64,000 nt of DNA from Wuchereria bancrofti (taxonomy: Eukaryota > Nematoda > Chromadorea > Rhabditida > Onchocercidae). Numbering within the stretch: position 1 is the stretch's first letter; each line of letters starts with the position of its first letter. Shown here piece after piece: positions 1 to 11,795 of this stretch. The translations under genes and the position numbers were made by a program. A model generated the notes under the pieces. The model had not been told where the DNA came from. It was given only the letters and a program-made list of their open reading frames with translations, and did no database searches. The stretch lies in NCBI GenBank assembly GCA_005281725.1, contig SSBO01000007.1, forward strand, positions 2,176,402-2,240,401, given 5' to 3'.

Positions 1-3000
1 GAAGCTTTGGAGCGAGGACTACTAGAACCTGATGGCAGAATTGTACTTCACAAGCAGCAGAAAGTTTTTTCTGTAAATGAAGCAGTTAGTGATGGATTAT
101 TGATCAAACGTGTACGGCATTCTATTTTTAATGTGAAAGGTATCAAGAATACGAAGACAGGAGAAAACCTAACTTTTAATGAGGCTGTAGATCGTGGTGT
201 AATTATATTGCAAGCCGAAAGAATTGTAGATCTCGCTGCAAATGAAAGTTTCCTTATAACTGATTGTGCGGACAAAGATTTATTGGATCCCATGCTTTTT
301 GAGCTCTTAACTACATCGTTGGGTATCAGAAATGGTCCGAAGCAAGATATGACGGTGATTCGCGCTGTAGCAAAAGAATTCATTGATCCTCAAAAAGGTA
401 TTTATGTTGACAAACGGTCGAATAGGGAATTATCCCCAAAGCAGGCTTATGACGATGGACTGTTGACTCTTAAAGGAGCATTGCAATTGTCGGCGATGCT
501 TGACATTCATCCATCTCTGGTAACACCAATCAAAAAAATTGATCATAAGAAACGAATTAGACGACCAGGGCAAAAAGAAAGTGTCACTACTGACGAAGTG
601 AAGGTAACACTGGCAGAAGCGATGAGACAAGGTTTAGTCGATTCACGCACTCATCGTTTCCGGCAGGGCGACACTGAGATGAGCTTCGAGGAAGCATTAA
701 GACAGGGGTTAATCCATCCATCTGATGAGTGGATAGTCCCGTCCAAAACAGGTGCTGGTCCTACTGTAGAAGAAAAGATAACTGAATCTGTAACTGAAAC
801 AGCGCAGCAGTTAGCGCCGAAGTTTTATCCAGATAAAAATATTGAAGAAACTGTGACAACTGTTAAGAAAGTGAGAAAAACAGAAACAACGGCATTGGGA
901 GGTCCAGGCGGTGTATCTGTTTATCGCGCAGTTACAGGCAGTAAAGATTCGTTCGAAATACCAGCTGATGGTTATCATATCCTGGAGGCAGAACGTAAAG
1001 ATTATGTTAACCTTAGGACAGGAACTGTTTCTATACCAAATTTGAGTCGTTCGCTAACTTTGCAAGAAGCATTTCAACTGGGTATCCTCGACAGTAGAAG
1101 TATTACTGTCGTTGATCCGTCCACTGGCAGTCATGTTCCTATTACCGAAGCAATGAATAAGAAAACAATTGATAAAAACGGTTGTATGGAACGAAATGGT
1201 CAAATGATTGATTTTGAGACTTTGATTAACAATAAGGTAGTACTAGTGGAGGCTGAGGCACCAGCTGGGTTAGGAAGTTCGACAAAGAAAGTGATACAGT
1301 TTTCACCAGGTTCTGAAGCAATCATAAGTTTTCGACCAATTGGGACTCCAACTGTGGAGGAAACAGAGCAGTCTTGGACATTTGATTCAGGCAGAGGTGA
1401 ACTAGTTGATCATGTTAGTGGAGAGCGGCTTACTCTTGATGCAGCTCTTGCTTTCGGTAAAATCAGTCGAGAGGACCTGCGTGTCTTTGACACCTTGACA
1501 GCACGTGAAATGTCATTTGAAGAGGCTGAAAAATGGGGTGTTATCGATGAGAAAGACCGCTATTATTTAGATAAACGGGAAAACAAAAGATATTCTCTGG
1601 CCCAAGCGGCATTGCAGCACCGTGTTTTTCCAACAGGTGGTGTACCCGAAAATGCTTCTGATGCGATCCATACTACTTATAAAATACAAAAGCGAAGTGA
1701 ATTATCGAAAAAGGAAGCACTGTTTGGTGGGCCTGCAGAATATGCGGAACAAACGTTGACGAAAGTGCTGAATTCAGATTGGTACAATGCTCAGAGCGGT
1801 AAGTTTACTGATCCGCAGACGCAAAAGCAAATGTCTTTGAAAGAATCAATAATTAAGGGATTATTCAATCCATATGGCACAATCGTACTAGATAAACGTA
1901 GAATGCGTGAACTGTCATTTCTAGAAGCCATAGATGAAAATATTATTAATGATACGGAAGGAACAGTGTTGGATACAGAAACAGGGAAATTTATTGACCT
2001 AAAAACAGCTCATTTGCAAGGTCTTTTGAAAAGCAAAGATTTACCTCACAGTCTAGAAGGAGCTTTGGTATCTGGGAAACTTGATTTGTGTACAGGTCAA
2101 GTGACAACACCAGATGGAGGTAATGTAAAAGTGGAAGATGCTATTGCAGCTAAACTTATCGATAGCCAAAGCATTATTTTCCGTGATCCATCAACAGGTG
2201 AAGAATTGCCTTATAACACAGCGGTTGAGAACAAAATTATTGACCCTATCAAAGGCGTAGTTTACATCAAGAATATGACTGAAATAATGACCTTTCCTCA
2301 GGCTCTTACTAGTGGTGTGTTAATTGGTTCTGGTTCAAGAACGTTTACTCCACAGAAGCCTCATTCAACACGCCTAGTAGAGCGGAAATTGCAATTCACT
2401 CCTTATGCGTCAGAGCCTACTAAAAAGTCGGCAGTTGCTGTTGTGGAACAACGTACTTTGGGTTCAGGGCGTCAGGAAATAGTTGATTTGGGTGGTGGAA
2501 AACAGGTAGTGGTGAAAGTTGTGCGTGGAGAAGGAGGCGTTGAGAGAGGTGAATACGTTGATCCATCATCTGGGATGAAGTTTACAATCCAATTGCATGG
2601 TGATCCCTACATGACTGAGGCTAAGACCGTTGTGAAGAGTACCGCACAAATGCAGTCTATTCAGTTAGAACCGCATGCTGAATTTGTTGGTATTGATAAG
2701 ATAAGAGATAAAAGAAATGGTCGTGTCATGTCACTGCAAGATGCTCAACGAATTGGTATTGCTCGCATTGACAAAAAAGGAAAGCAGATGACGAAGACAT
2801 ACTCAGTTTTCAGATCGAACATTCAAAATGCTGTCACAAGGGGTGTTGTCGATGCTCGTGGTGAAAAATTAAGCTTGGAAGATGCTGTTCGAGCTAAATT
2901 GGTTGATTTACAAAACTTAACTTACCTCAATCCAAAGACAGGTGATGCCTTGACACTGGCACAAGCGGCAAATATGGGTCTTGTGGATGTTACCTTATCG

Positions 3001-4698
3001 GAAACATTGCCAAAGGGTGTGTCTCACCCAGCAAATGGAGAAAGGATATCAGTACAAAGAGCTATAGAACTCGGTATTATAAATCCGAAAACCGGTGAGG
3101 TGAAGAACCCGTTCACAAATGAGAAATTAGCTTGGTTAGATATCATGAAACCGGTATATACAAGCCTTACAATGGAAGGAGTGTACGATCCAACAAAAGG
3201 ATATGGAGTACCAGTGTTAACTGCTCTGACCGAAGGTCTCATTGATGCAAATACAGGCCAATATTCAAACATCATTACAGCAGAGATAATAACTCTGAGG
3301 GATGCTTCTAATAAAGGTTTGATTGATGCTGAAACTTATAAAGCCATAACAGAACCTTTTCTATTTGATTACCGTACAAAAAGAAAACTTAATCTAATTG
3401 AGGCCGTTCAGAACAAACTAGTGGATCCTAGAAACAAAACTATTCAATTTGATGAACAGATTATTATGCCTGTTTCTCGTGCAACCGCAGAGGGTAAAAT
3501 ACCGATGTTCATTGGTGAGAAACTAAAGCGCATTGATAAAATGACATTCGCGGAAGCGTTAAGTAAAGGCATGATTGATGTTGCGCAAAATCAATTTACT
3601 GATTCTGATTCGGGAAGACAGATGTCGATTAATCAAGCGATTGAGGAAGGATATATTGATACTGGTAATGTTGAAGCTTTGGAAGGCTCAGATGAACGAA
3701 ATCTGGCAAATATATTGTTCACGGAAGAATTCGATGAGATTTCTGGGCGAATAAGGGATAATAAATCAGGTCTTTATTTGACCTTCAAATCCGCTGTTGA
3801 TCGTGATATTATTGACGGTGATTCTTTATTGCACGATCTGGAATCTAGCCATACAATGACAATAAAGGAAGCGTTGAATCAGGGACTTATTGATCCAGAT
3901 GGCAGATATGTCCACATACGCACGGGAGTCAAAATTACACTTAAGGATGCCTTGGCAAAAGGTCTGATCGCTTTGATTGCATCTCCTATGCAAGCTGCTC
4001 AAGCGGTCACAGAAGCCGTGAAACGCCGTGATGCTGAAGGTTATAGGTTTAAATTGGAGTCAGTAAATGAAGGGAAAATTGAAAATGGCACACCACGTTA
4101 TAGGGAAGAGATAACGATCGGGAAGTTTTCATCACCTCATCGTCCTGAACCTAGTCTCTCACGTCGAGTGAGATCTATCTCAGAAGCATCACGAGGAAGT
4201 AGAGGAAAAAGCCTAATTGATGATCCTCAGGCTATGGCTGATTTGCAGCACGAGTTTTTAGATAATCTACGGGAACGCGGCTTTGATGTTGAAGAAAAAG
4301 TGATCGAACATCCAGAAAATAATTCACGAGTTTCAATCCGTGAGGCCGCAGAAAGTGGCCTGTTAGATGTTATCACTGGTGATATCGTCCATCCAACAAG
4401 TGGTCGGCGATACTCAATTCCGCGAGCGGTGCATATGAAAATGATGACTCCTGATGCAGCCAAGCGAATGATGGAAACGTTGAATATCTGTGTGGAGGAG
4501 TTAGGACAGATACCATTAGTTGAGTCTGTTAGCGTTAGTCCTTCAGAATCTGGAGTTAAAGTTTACACAAAAACTGTCAGTTGGCGTGGCCAGCCATCTG
4601 AATTGCGACAAACTACCGATCCACTTGGACCATACACAACCTATACATCATCGACATCATCCACAACGATGCGAACTTCCGATCTGTTCCCTCAGTAA
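1..4698 (+). CDS. vab-10: VAB-10A (plectin-like spectraplakin isoform), 3' terminal plakin-repeat exon, partial
   Basis: Frame 1 is open from the first base, so the exon continues upstream of the window. It runs 1,565 codons without an intron to TAA at 4696-4698. The protein is a chain of about 33-35 plectin/plakin repeats of some 38-45 residues, each with a core like LTFNEAVDRGVI, MSFEEALRQGLIH or MTIKEALNQGLIDP, often preceded by a 'DP.TG..' turn. The last about 45 residues are Ser/Thr-rich and end TSDLFPQ. In C. elegans, vab-10 makes an A isoform (plakin repeats, hemidesmosome-like fibrous organelles, intermediate-filament attachment) and a B isoform (spectrin rod, microtubule binding). 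A terminal plakin exon upstream of spectrin exons matches that design. The shared actin-binding and plakin domains must lie upstream. The isoform assignment is inferred from gene layout; the family call is firm. Confidence 0.93.
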   Translation, partial: EALERGLLEPDGRIVLHKQQKVFSVNEAVSDGLLIKRVRHSIFNVKGIKNTKTGENLTFNEAVDRGVIILQAERIVDLAANESFLITDCADKDLLDPMLFELLTTSLGIRNGPKQDMTVIRAVAKEFIDPQKGIYVDKRSNRELSPKQAYDDGLLTLKGALQLSAMLDIHPSLVTPIKKIDHKKRIRRPGQKESVTTDEVKVTLAEAMRQGLVDSRTHRFRQGDTEMSFEEALRQGLIHPSDEWIVPSKTGAGPTVEEKITESVTETAQQLAPKFYPDKNIEETVTTVKKVRKTETTALGGPGGVSVYRAVTGSKDSFEIPADGYHILEAERKDYVNLRTGTVSIPNLSRSLTLQEAFQLGILDSRSITVVDPSTGSHVPITEAMNKKTIDKNGCMERNGQMIDFETLINNKVVLVEAEAPAGLGSSTKKVIQFSPGSEAIISFRPIGTPTVEETEQSWTFDSGRGELVDHVSGERLTLDAALAFGKISREDLRVFDTLTAREMSFEEAEKWGVIDEKDRYYLDKRENKRYSLAQAALQHRVFPTGGVPENASDAIHTTYKIQKRSELSKKEALFGGPAEYAEQTLTKVLNSDWYNAQSGKFTDPQTQKQMSLKESIIKGLFNPYGTIVLDKRRMRELSFLEAIDENIINDTEGTVLDTETGKFIDLKTAHLQGLLKSKDLPHSLEGALVSGKLDLCTGQVTTPDGGNVKVEDAIAAKLIDSQSIIFRDPSTGEELPYNTAVENKIIDPIKGVVYIKNMTEIMTFPQALTSGVLIGSGSRTFTPQKPHSTRLVERKLQFTPYASEPTKKSAVAVVEQRTLGSGRQEIVDLGGGKQVVVKVVRGEGGVERGEYVDPSSGMKFTIQLHGDPYMTEAKTVVKSTAQMQSIQLEPHAEFVGIDKIRDKRNGRVMSLQDAQRIGIARIDKKGKQMTKTYSVFRSNIQNAVTRGVVDARGEKLSLEDAVRAKLVDLQNLTYLNPKTGDALTLAQAANMGLVDVTLSETLPKGVSHPANGERISVQRAIELGIINPKTGEVKNPFTNEKLAWLDIMKPVYTSLTMEGVYDPTKGYGVPVLTALTEGLIDANTGQYSNIITAEIITLRDASNKGLIDAETYKAITEPFLFDYRTKRKLNLIEAVQNKLVDPRNKTIQFDEQIIMPVSRATAEGKIPMFIGEKLKRIDKMTFAEALSKGMIDVAQNQFTDSDSGRQMSINQAIEEGYIDTGNVEALEGSDERNLANILFTEEFDEISGRIRDNKSGLYLTFKSAVDRDIIDGDSLLHDLESSHTMTIKEALNQGLIDPDGRYVHIRTGVKITLKDALAKGLIALIASPMQAAQAVTEAVKRRDAEGYRFKLESVNEGKIENGTPRYREEITIGKFSSPHRPEPSLSRRVRSISEASRGSRGKSLIDDPQAMADLQHEFLDNLRERGFDVEEKVIEHPENNSRVSIREAAESGLLDVITGDIVHPTSGRRYSIPRAVHMKMMTPDAAKRMMETLNICVEELGQIPLVESVSVSPSESGVKVYTKTVSWRGQPSELRQTTDPLGPYTTYTSSTSSTTMRTSDLFPQ

Positions 4699-7394
4699 TT
4701 AATTACTCACTTTTGATGGTATTTTTGTAGTGCTATCTTGTTTAATGCTCTTTTATTATCCCTTAAAAATGTAATTTTGCTTATTTAAGAAGCTTTCCCT
4801 CAGAATTTAATGTTGGAAATAACTATCACACTTTTCAACTGAATCAAAAACACTGTGGAATATCTGCATAAATTTTTTGCTCATTCATTTTTGATAGATA
4901 ACATTCAACAATTAATTGTGTAAGACACATTGTTTACTCGTATGATCATGTTCATTTATATGTTTTTAGCATTCTCTAATTTTTTTTCTGCTAAATTTAA
5001 CGCTTTTACAACGATGGAGCTGCTCTCCTAATTCCGAGATGATACATTTATTGTCCTCTCGATAAGTATGCAGTAGTAGAGAATTTCTTAATTTTTATAG
5101 AGTTTGAAATTTCAACATGAAAAAGCGTACTACCATTTAATTTGATTACACATCAGAATGACTGTTGTCTTATTAGCTGAGGAAGTAGGTGCTGTTATGT
5201 TTAGGCGTTTTTTTTTTCAGATCAAGTTAGGGAATTGAGTGTAAGTATGGAAGTATGCTGCCATTGAGACTGTGGTTTCCATTAGTGTGTGAAACATTCA
5301 TCTGAACATTACAGTTCTTTTTGTTTGTTACTACTCAGTTCACATCATTTCGTTATGTTTCTTGTTCAGTGGAACAATAGAAACAAGATATTACTCACTG
5401 CCAGCATTTTTCAACATTACCACTCCTTCATTATTGCTTCACTTTCAATTGAAATGTATAATGGTTATTTAAAAGGTAACAAAATGGATTAACTACCACA
5501 ATTGTGATCTTAATGATTGAATTGAGTAATGAGTTAGTTATCCACCTCTTCCACATCGATTAATTTCATATTTTTTTGAGAATGAAATCTCGAAATTCTT
5601 CACATCTAGAAGCATTCACTTCCACATTCATTACTCATGTTGTCATTTTTCTTTTAACTAAAATCGGTTTTGTAACATTCTTTTCTTTTTTTGTATATAA
5701 ACTTTTTTCGTGAAAATATCGTGAAATAATAGCATGTGAAGTGTGGTTTGAAATTCCAGTGGAAAAATAATGATGAAGAATGCGCAATTTTGAAAGCGCA
5801 AAAATTATTTTTTGCATTGTTTTTATTGAAACACTGCACATCTAAAGTAAAAGTCAAAGATCTATACACTGCTGGTAAAATTGTTTTTAAATTCATTTCA
5901 ACATGAGCTAATAAGGTAGAAATAAAAGTGTTTGAACTGTTAGCTCTTGATTTTTTTGAGGGATTTCAAGGATTGATTAATAATTTATAGATCATTAAAG
6001 TGGTGGAGTTACGCAGGATATATTAGTGATTTTTCTCTACTCATGAAATTGTATGAAATCTGTCAAAGTAGAAAATATTGAACTTATTGAATGGGGACTT
6101 GATAGACAAGCTAAAACTCCACAGATTCTTTTCAGTAAACGGAAATGTTAGCTTTGTTAGAATATTAACCTGAGAGCTTTTCATGGTTCATTCCAACTAA
6201 TCGATTAGCTTTTTTTGTTTGACCAGATGAACCTATAGCAGTCATATTTATAATTTTAAAAAAAGCCCGACGGTTTTCCATTTTAAGTCTTCGATATTTT
6301 AAGTTCTAGTCATTAACGACACAGAAAAACAGTGAACGAAAGAATTAATGTCAGTGAGGAGTTTATTTACCCCTTATCAATTATTCCATATTGTAGAAAA
6401 TGATTTGGTAGGAATTTATTGCATTAAACTCATGATATTAATCTCATTAACTTATTTCTAATTCATCACACTTCAGAAGCGTTAGAAAAACCTTTATATA
6501 AATAAGGGTTTGCAGTGGAAGATGTTTGAATACAGTAATTTTTTCTGGTATCAGATTATCGAAATTTATCTGAGTGACGATGATGCAAGAGAATGAACCA
6601 TAATTTGATTGATGATTGATTAAGAAAGAAATTTGTGTTCTCAACTGTGCAAATCCTCGTTGACTTCGTCATTTTACACCTTTCATTCGTTTAGAGTTGT
6701 AATCAGATTGAAAAATGAAGTCTCCCGAATTGACTGATTTATCGAAAGGCAATCAGTCGATGGAAAAGTTAGAGTTCGAGTCGTTATTTCACTATAAATT
6801 AAAAATTTTGAATTATATTTTCTCTTTACGTCCTAACTTGAAGTAAACTGGGCAAATTTAATTCAGATATAAGTGGGAAAGTGAATTGAATAATGGATAG
6901 ATTGCATAATGTTTTTGAGTGAGTGTTTGCTAAAGCAGTAAATTCCAAAGCATTTTCATTAAAAACAGATTACGGGTATATCTTAGAACAACGCAATTCT
7001 GAGATTGAATTCGAGCAGTTAGCTTATTTTATCATTTGTAGAAATTGTAGATTTGTTTAGTAAGTTATCAGAAATTTTTTTCCCAATTGCAATTTTGTGA
7101 CAAGAAAGGCACTGCTATTTACAACGTTATATCTACCATGCTTAGTTTTAGAGAATATCCTTTTTGTCTGAATTGAATACTTTTAGAAATTAGAGTAACT
7201 AACCCTATAAAATTACTTCATTATTGCTCATACTAAACTAGCCATTTTTTTTTCATTGTAAAGTTCGGGATTATCACATATTTACGCTACTTAAAATGAC
7301 ATTAAAACAATCCTAATAATTAAGGGGCAGATATAGAATAGATACTTGATTTAATAATAAGTCATAAGTAGTTGTTAATGGTACTGTTTTGCAG
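4699..7394 (+). other. vab-10: VAB-10A 3' UTR and intron leading to the VAB-10B exons
   Basis: No conserved coding signal is visible on either strand. The short ORFs here are low-complexity and lack splice context. The first part should be the 3' UTR of the plakin-repeat isoform, and AATAAA at 5921-5926 is a candidate polyadenylation signal. For the B isoform the whole stretch, together with the plakin exon, would be spliced out. The first B-type exon follows a good acceptor ending at 7394. Confidence 0.55.
5921..5926 (+). terminator. Candidate polyadenylation signal for VAB-10A
   Basis: A canonical AATAAA hexamer lies 1.2 kb downstream of the plakin-exon stop, the first perfect hexamer I noticed after it. 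Variant hexamers closer to the stop could be used instead. Confidence 0.3.
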
Positions 7395-10300
7395 GAAGAT
7401 TTGTATAATGAATGCACTGAAAAACAAATAAAAATGTCGGAAATTCTAAATGCATTCGGTACGATAAGTACAGCAATTTCGGAAGGTTTCTGGCTGGTCA
7501 CCTCGTCAGAGGATGTATCATCAGCTTTTGATCGAATGCAGGTTTCGGCAGCTTTAAGTCAATAATAGGGTTTTCTTATATGAGATGGTTTGTGTTATAT
7601 GTTTTCAGTAGTGGAAGAATGTAGTTGCAGACAAGATACTTCCATCCGAAATATGATCTTACAAATTACTTCTTAGATTTGTGGTTATTACAGGGAATTC
7701 AAATCAGTTCATAGTTAACTTCACAGCGACGTATTTGATATTTATTCTTTAAGAAAATGAGAACTGAGTTGTTGACGTACACATCCAAAGTGCAAGAAAG
7801 TATCGAGGAAACAGATCGTTTGTGTACGGAAGGCGCAGAATTTCTCACGCCGGATCAATTTCATAGTCTAAAAGAGTATCGAAATAAACTTGAAACAAAC
7901 TACAATCAACTTTTGCAGCATATCGATGTCATTTTGCCAAGGTATATTCAAACCTATTTGAAAATTAGTTTGAAACAAATGATGTAATTAGGTATTTAAT
8001 CCTTTCTGCATTGATCATTTCCTACTTTTTACATTTTGCAGTAGTTTTAAATAAAGGAATAATGAAGTATGAGGTAAGATGAAATAAATAAAAGTCTTTA
8101 ATTTGTTTTCGTTAAGGTTGAATGTTTTAACAAAGCTGTTGCTGGAATTTTCAAATGAATCAGGTCTGCTGCATTCATTTCTAAATGAAAAAACCAGAGA
8201 ATTGACCATTATCAGGGCCGAAAGTGGTGACTCGCAAGTGCTTCAAGCGTCACGCCAGAAAGCTAAAGTAGGTTACATTTGATTACTACATTGAATTTGG
8301 TAGCTTTCAGTTATTGGTCAGTTCTTCTTTAATCATTTTTCTATTCATATTGCGAACTGTGGAGCTAGTTAAAGGTGCTAGCTAGTTTTCCACTGAATAT
8401 TTAGGCAGTACTGGATGAAGTGGTGGCTGCAAAAGAACATTTGAAAGACATTTGCACGCTTTCTACGCGTATACAATCCGAAATTGATGGTTATGTGATC
8501 GAAATGCGTTTACAGTATCCCAGTGCTCAGTTTCCGTCTATAGATACGCATGAATTAATGGGTGCCATTTCTAGGTTGCAAGTGAGTGAAAGCCAATTTT
8601 TCAAATGCGTTTTGAAAAATCAGTAGGTCGCTGCTGAATTTGCTTATTATTAAACATGTACAGAGTAGTTTTTGCAGGCTGATTACGATATTTTACTTCG
8701 AAATTGTCATGAACTATCCGCATACTTCAGTCAGCTAAAGTCACTGGTAGTGACGCATGCGCAAAATGTAGAAAGTCTAAACGAGTCAATCACAAGTTTA
8801 GAGAGAAAAATTTCTGAAACGGAAAGCATTTTGCGAAGCACAAATACCATGGATGGTGGTTCCCTCATGTAAGCATTTACTGTATCATGAGGATGAGATT
8901 TCGATCCATCAGAATCGAATTTGAACATTTTTATTGCTTAAATTAGCAGTTTTCTCAGACGAGAGAATACTGTTATATTAGCTGCTATAAAAAAATTTAT
9001 GTTTCCTTGGGAAATATTTCAGTTTCTAGCAAATATTTTTATTCGAACTTATCTTTCTAACAAATAAGATAATATTTTCTCTACTGATTTGGTGAACTTT
9101 TTGAGACATACCTCTTAGTGTACTTCGATGTTATCTAATCCGTGCTTTGAATATGAACCGAAAATATCTTCCCTGCTTAGCAGTTAAGGAATTATGTTGT
9201 TTTGCTTAAAGTAAAATCAAATTTTTGACAAGATTTTTGAATGAACAGAAAAGTTGTTTAATCACATAAAAACTTTCTCATTTTCGGGAGAAAAACAGTA
9301 GAGGGAAAAAATTTTTTGGAAGAAATAACATCGATTAAATAATGATTTGTTTTGCAAAAGCAATTCAGACTTTTACCAATTACCGGAAATATTTTCTACA
9401 TTTTTTATTGAAGTTTCAAAAAGTATTCAGTACGCCAAAAAAGTGCAAATGAATTGCACTTTTTTGCAGTGTCTTTTTCATGAGTTATTGCTTTACTTCC
9501 TAAAAAACCTGAAAATTGTTTCCTATAGATTAGTATCATCCAATTAGGCTGCTTTTCATTTATCATATTGTTATGTTTCACTTTTCCAATCTAAGACAAC
9601 AGTAGAAGTAAGAAAGCTGTGGTATAAATGACGCATTGATTAGTTTACACATTTGTCATAGGTTGTGAGTTCGACTTTCGCGACGAAACAAGAACTTCAA
9701 TTGATTTGCTTGGAAGTGATGAGAATTTCATTGAAGTGGGGATCTCTATGATTCATTATGATTATTTCCACAACTGATCCAAGCACAGTTCTCTAACTTT
9801 CTTTGATCTCTTTCTCTCAAGGTGAAGAAAAAGTCACAAAGAGTTGGTATTCGTGGTGCTAATTAGGATTTCATGTTAATCTTCCTTCCTTTCTATTTCA
9901 CAATGTTGATTCAATGTTTGTAATTTTTTATGCAATAAAAGAGCATTTAAAACTACTTCAGCAGTACTGTCATCCGAAAAAGTGAGAATAGCATTTTTTT
10001 TTTCTTTGGAAAGTAAGAATAGCATTTAAAAACCTAACATTTCTCTTTCAAGTTTTTAAAATGATTTAAACAATGGAAATTATAGGTTAGCTGAGTTGGA
10101 AACATTGCACCATGTCTCATTCGAACAGACAGGAAAGATTGAAACTGTTACTCGATCCGCTATGGATCTTAGCAATGTACTTGTGGGCACTGATGCTCAT
10201 GAACGTATCTCACGTGAAAATCAGCGTCATATTGAGGAACTTACACGAAGGTCTGCATTCCTGCAATTTAAATAATTTTTATTCTGAATGCTACCAGTAA

Positions 10301-11754
10301 AGCGTGTTAGGTTTTCACGGGAACGAATTTTACTATTTTAGTTAATTTGATGGGATCTCATCTTACACATTTTAGTTATTTCTATAATAATGTAAAGAAT
10401 GTTTTCAATTTTATACTGATGTTATCGTTTCTGTAATAATATGGCCGAGTTACTAATGTAGTGTAGTGAGATTATTTTGTTGTATGCTTCATTTGTCAAG
10501 TCGTAGCTAAACTCATTAACGAGTTAAACAAATTTTAATGGGTCATTTTTAATTGAATTTTCAGAAGTATTTTTAAATGCTCATGTTTCAATAGAAAAGC
10601 TTTCAGGAAAACTCGTGCTCAAAAAAGGATTGAGGAAAATATTGATTCATGGCGGAGTAAGTTAGCAAAAATGGAAGGGATTCGTGAAGGTGTGGTGAAC
10701 ATAATAAGCTGGTTAGATGAAGAAAGCAAGCGGTACTCGGAGCCTATTTCATTACCTCTCTACGTAGACAAACTAACTGAATTGGTTTGTAACTGTTTGA
10801 TCTTTGTTTCGTTGTCCATTATAAGGAAGAATTAGAATTGAAGCTGAATGTAGCTTTGAAACATTCTTAATAGAAAAAAATTGGATAAGAAAATTAATTA
10901 GATAGGGAAATTCAACTTTCAAAGAGATTCATCTTTTTGAATACCTTTTATTCAAGAAGATGGCTAATAGTTCGTATTTCGAACAATTATTTATTTTAGC
11001 GATATCAGAATGAGTTGCGACAACGTGAGATTTCGTCACGTCGAAAAGTGTTTACCGAATTGGCAGCAGATGCTCAAAAAATAGCAACAGCTAATCCGGA
11101 TTCAGTAGCTAGCCAACAGATGCTAAGTGACTGTAACGATGCTCAGAGAAAATTCGCGACATTATTCGCGATTTCGAAGGTCCATATGTTCTCAATTCTT
11201 CCATATTTCTAAAATAAGCGCAAATACTTATTCGAGTACTTAGTACTTATTCATTAATAAGTGATATTATTCATGGAAGGGATCCGATGTTCAAGTACTT
11301 ATTCGAGTATATATAGGCTTGGGCTGATAACATCACGGAACTGTCCACAGCTCTAACTGATTTCAACGATATGGAAACATCGATCAACGAGAAATTATTA
11401 TTGTTGAATGAGAAGTTATCCAACATTTCACTGACAGATATAAGTGTACTGAATGAAATTTCCAGTGAACTGAAGCATTTAGCACAAGGCGAATGGAAAG
11501 AAATGGAAAGCAAATGCAGATGGATTTTTGCCGTGCCTAACATTGTTGGAGACAATTGTTTGGAAAAAAATGTTCCTTTTTCCGCATTTTTTATTTTTTA
11601 TTTTGAATTATTTTGTTGCCATTCATATTTAATCAAATTTTAAAAATCACTACATAAATATCAACATTTTCTTTCCTCGATTTTTGAATCGCGGAAACGG
11701 CAACATTAATTTTATCGGTTCAAACTAAAGTGAATGAGTAAAGTAAACGTGAGC

Positions 11755-11795
<41 letters not shown>

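Noticed and set aside
48..630. Minus-strand ORFs opposite the plakin-repeat exon
   Set aside because: They are shadows of the strongly conserved plus-strand coding frame and have no family features; the same holds for those at 3024-3275 and 4227-4463.
7..4698. Plakin exon as an independent gene starting at position 7
   Set aside because: The apparent start codon is TTG and the frame is open to the window edge; plakin repeats need the upstream actin-binding and plakin domains of the same gene.
11757..11794. Poly-T tract as a processed-element (retroposon) tail on the minus strand
   Set aside because: No element body or target-site duplication is visible beside it; a simple homopolymer is the safer description.
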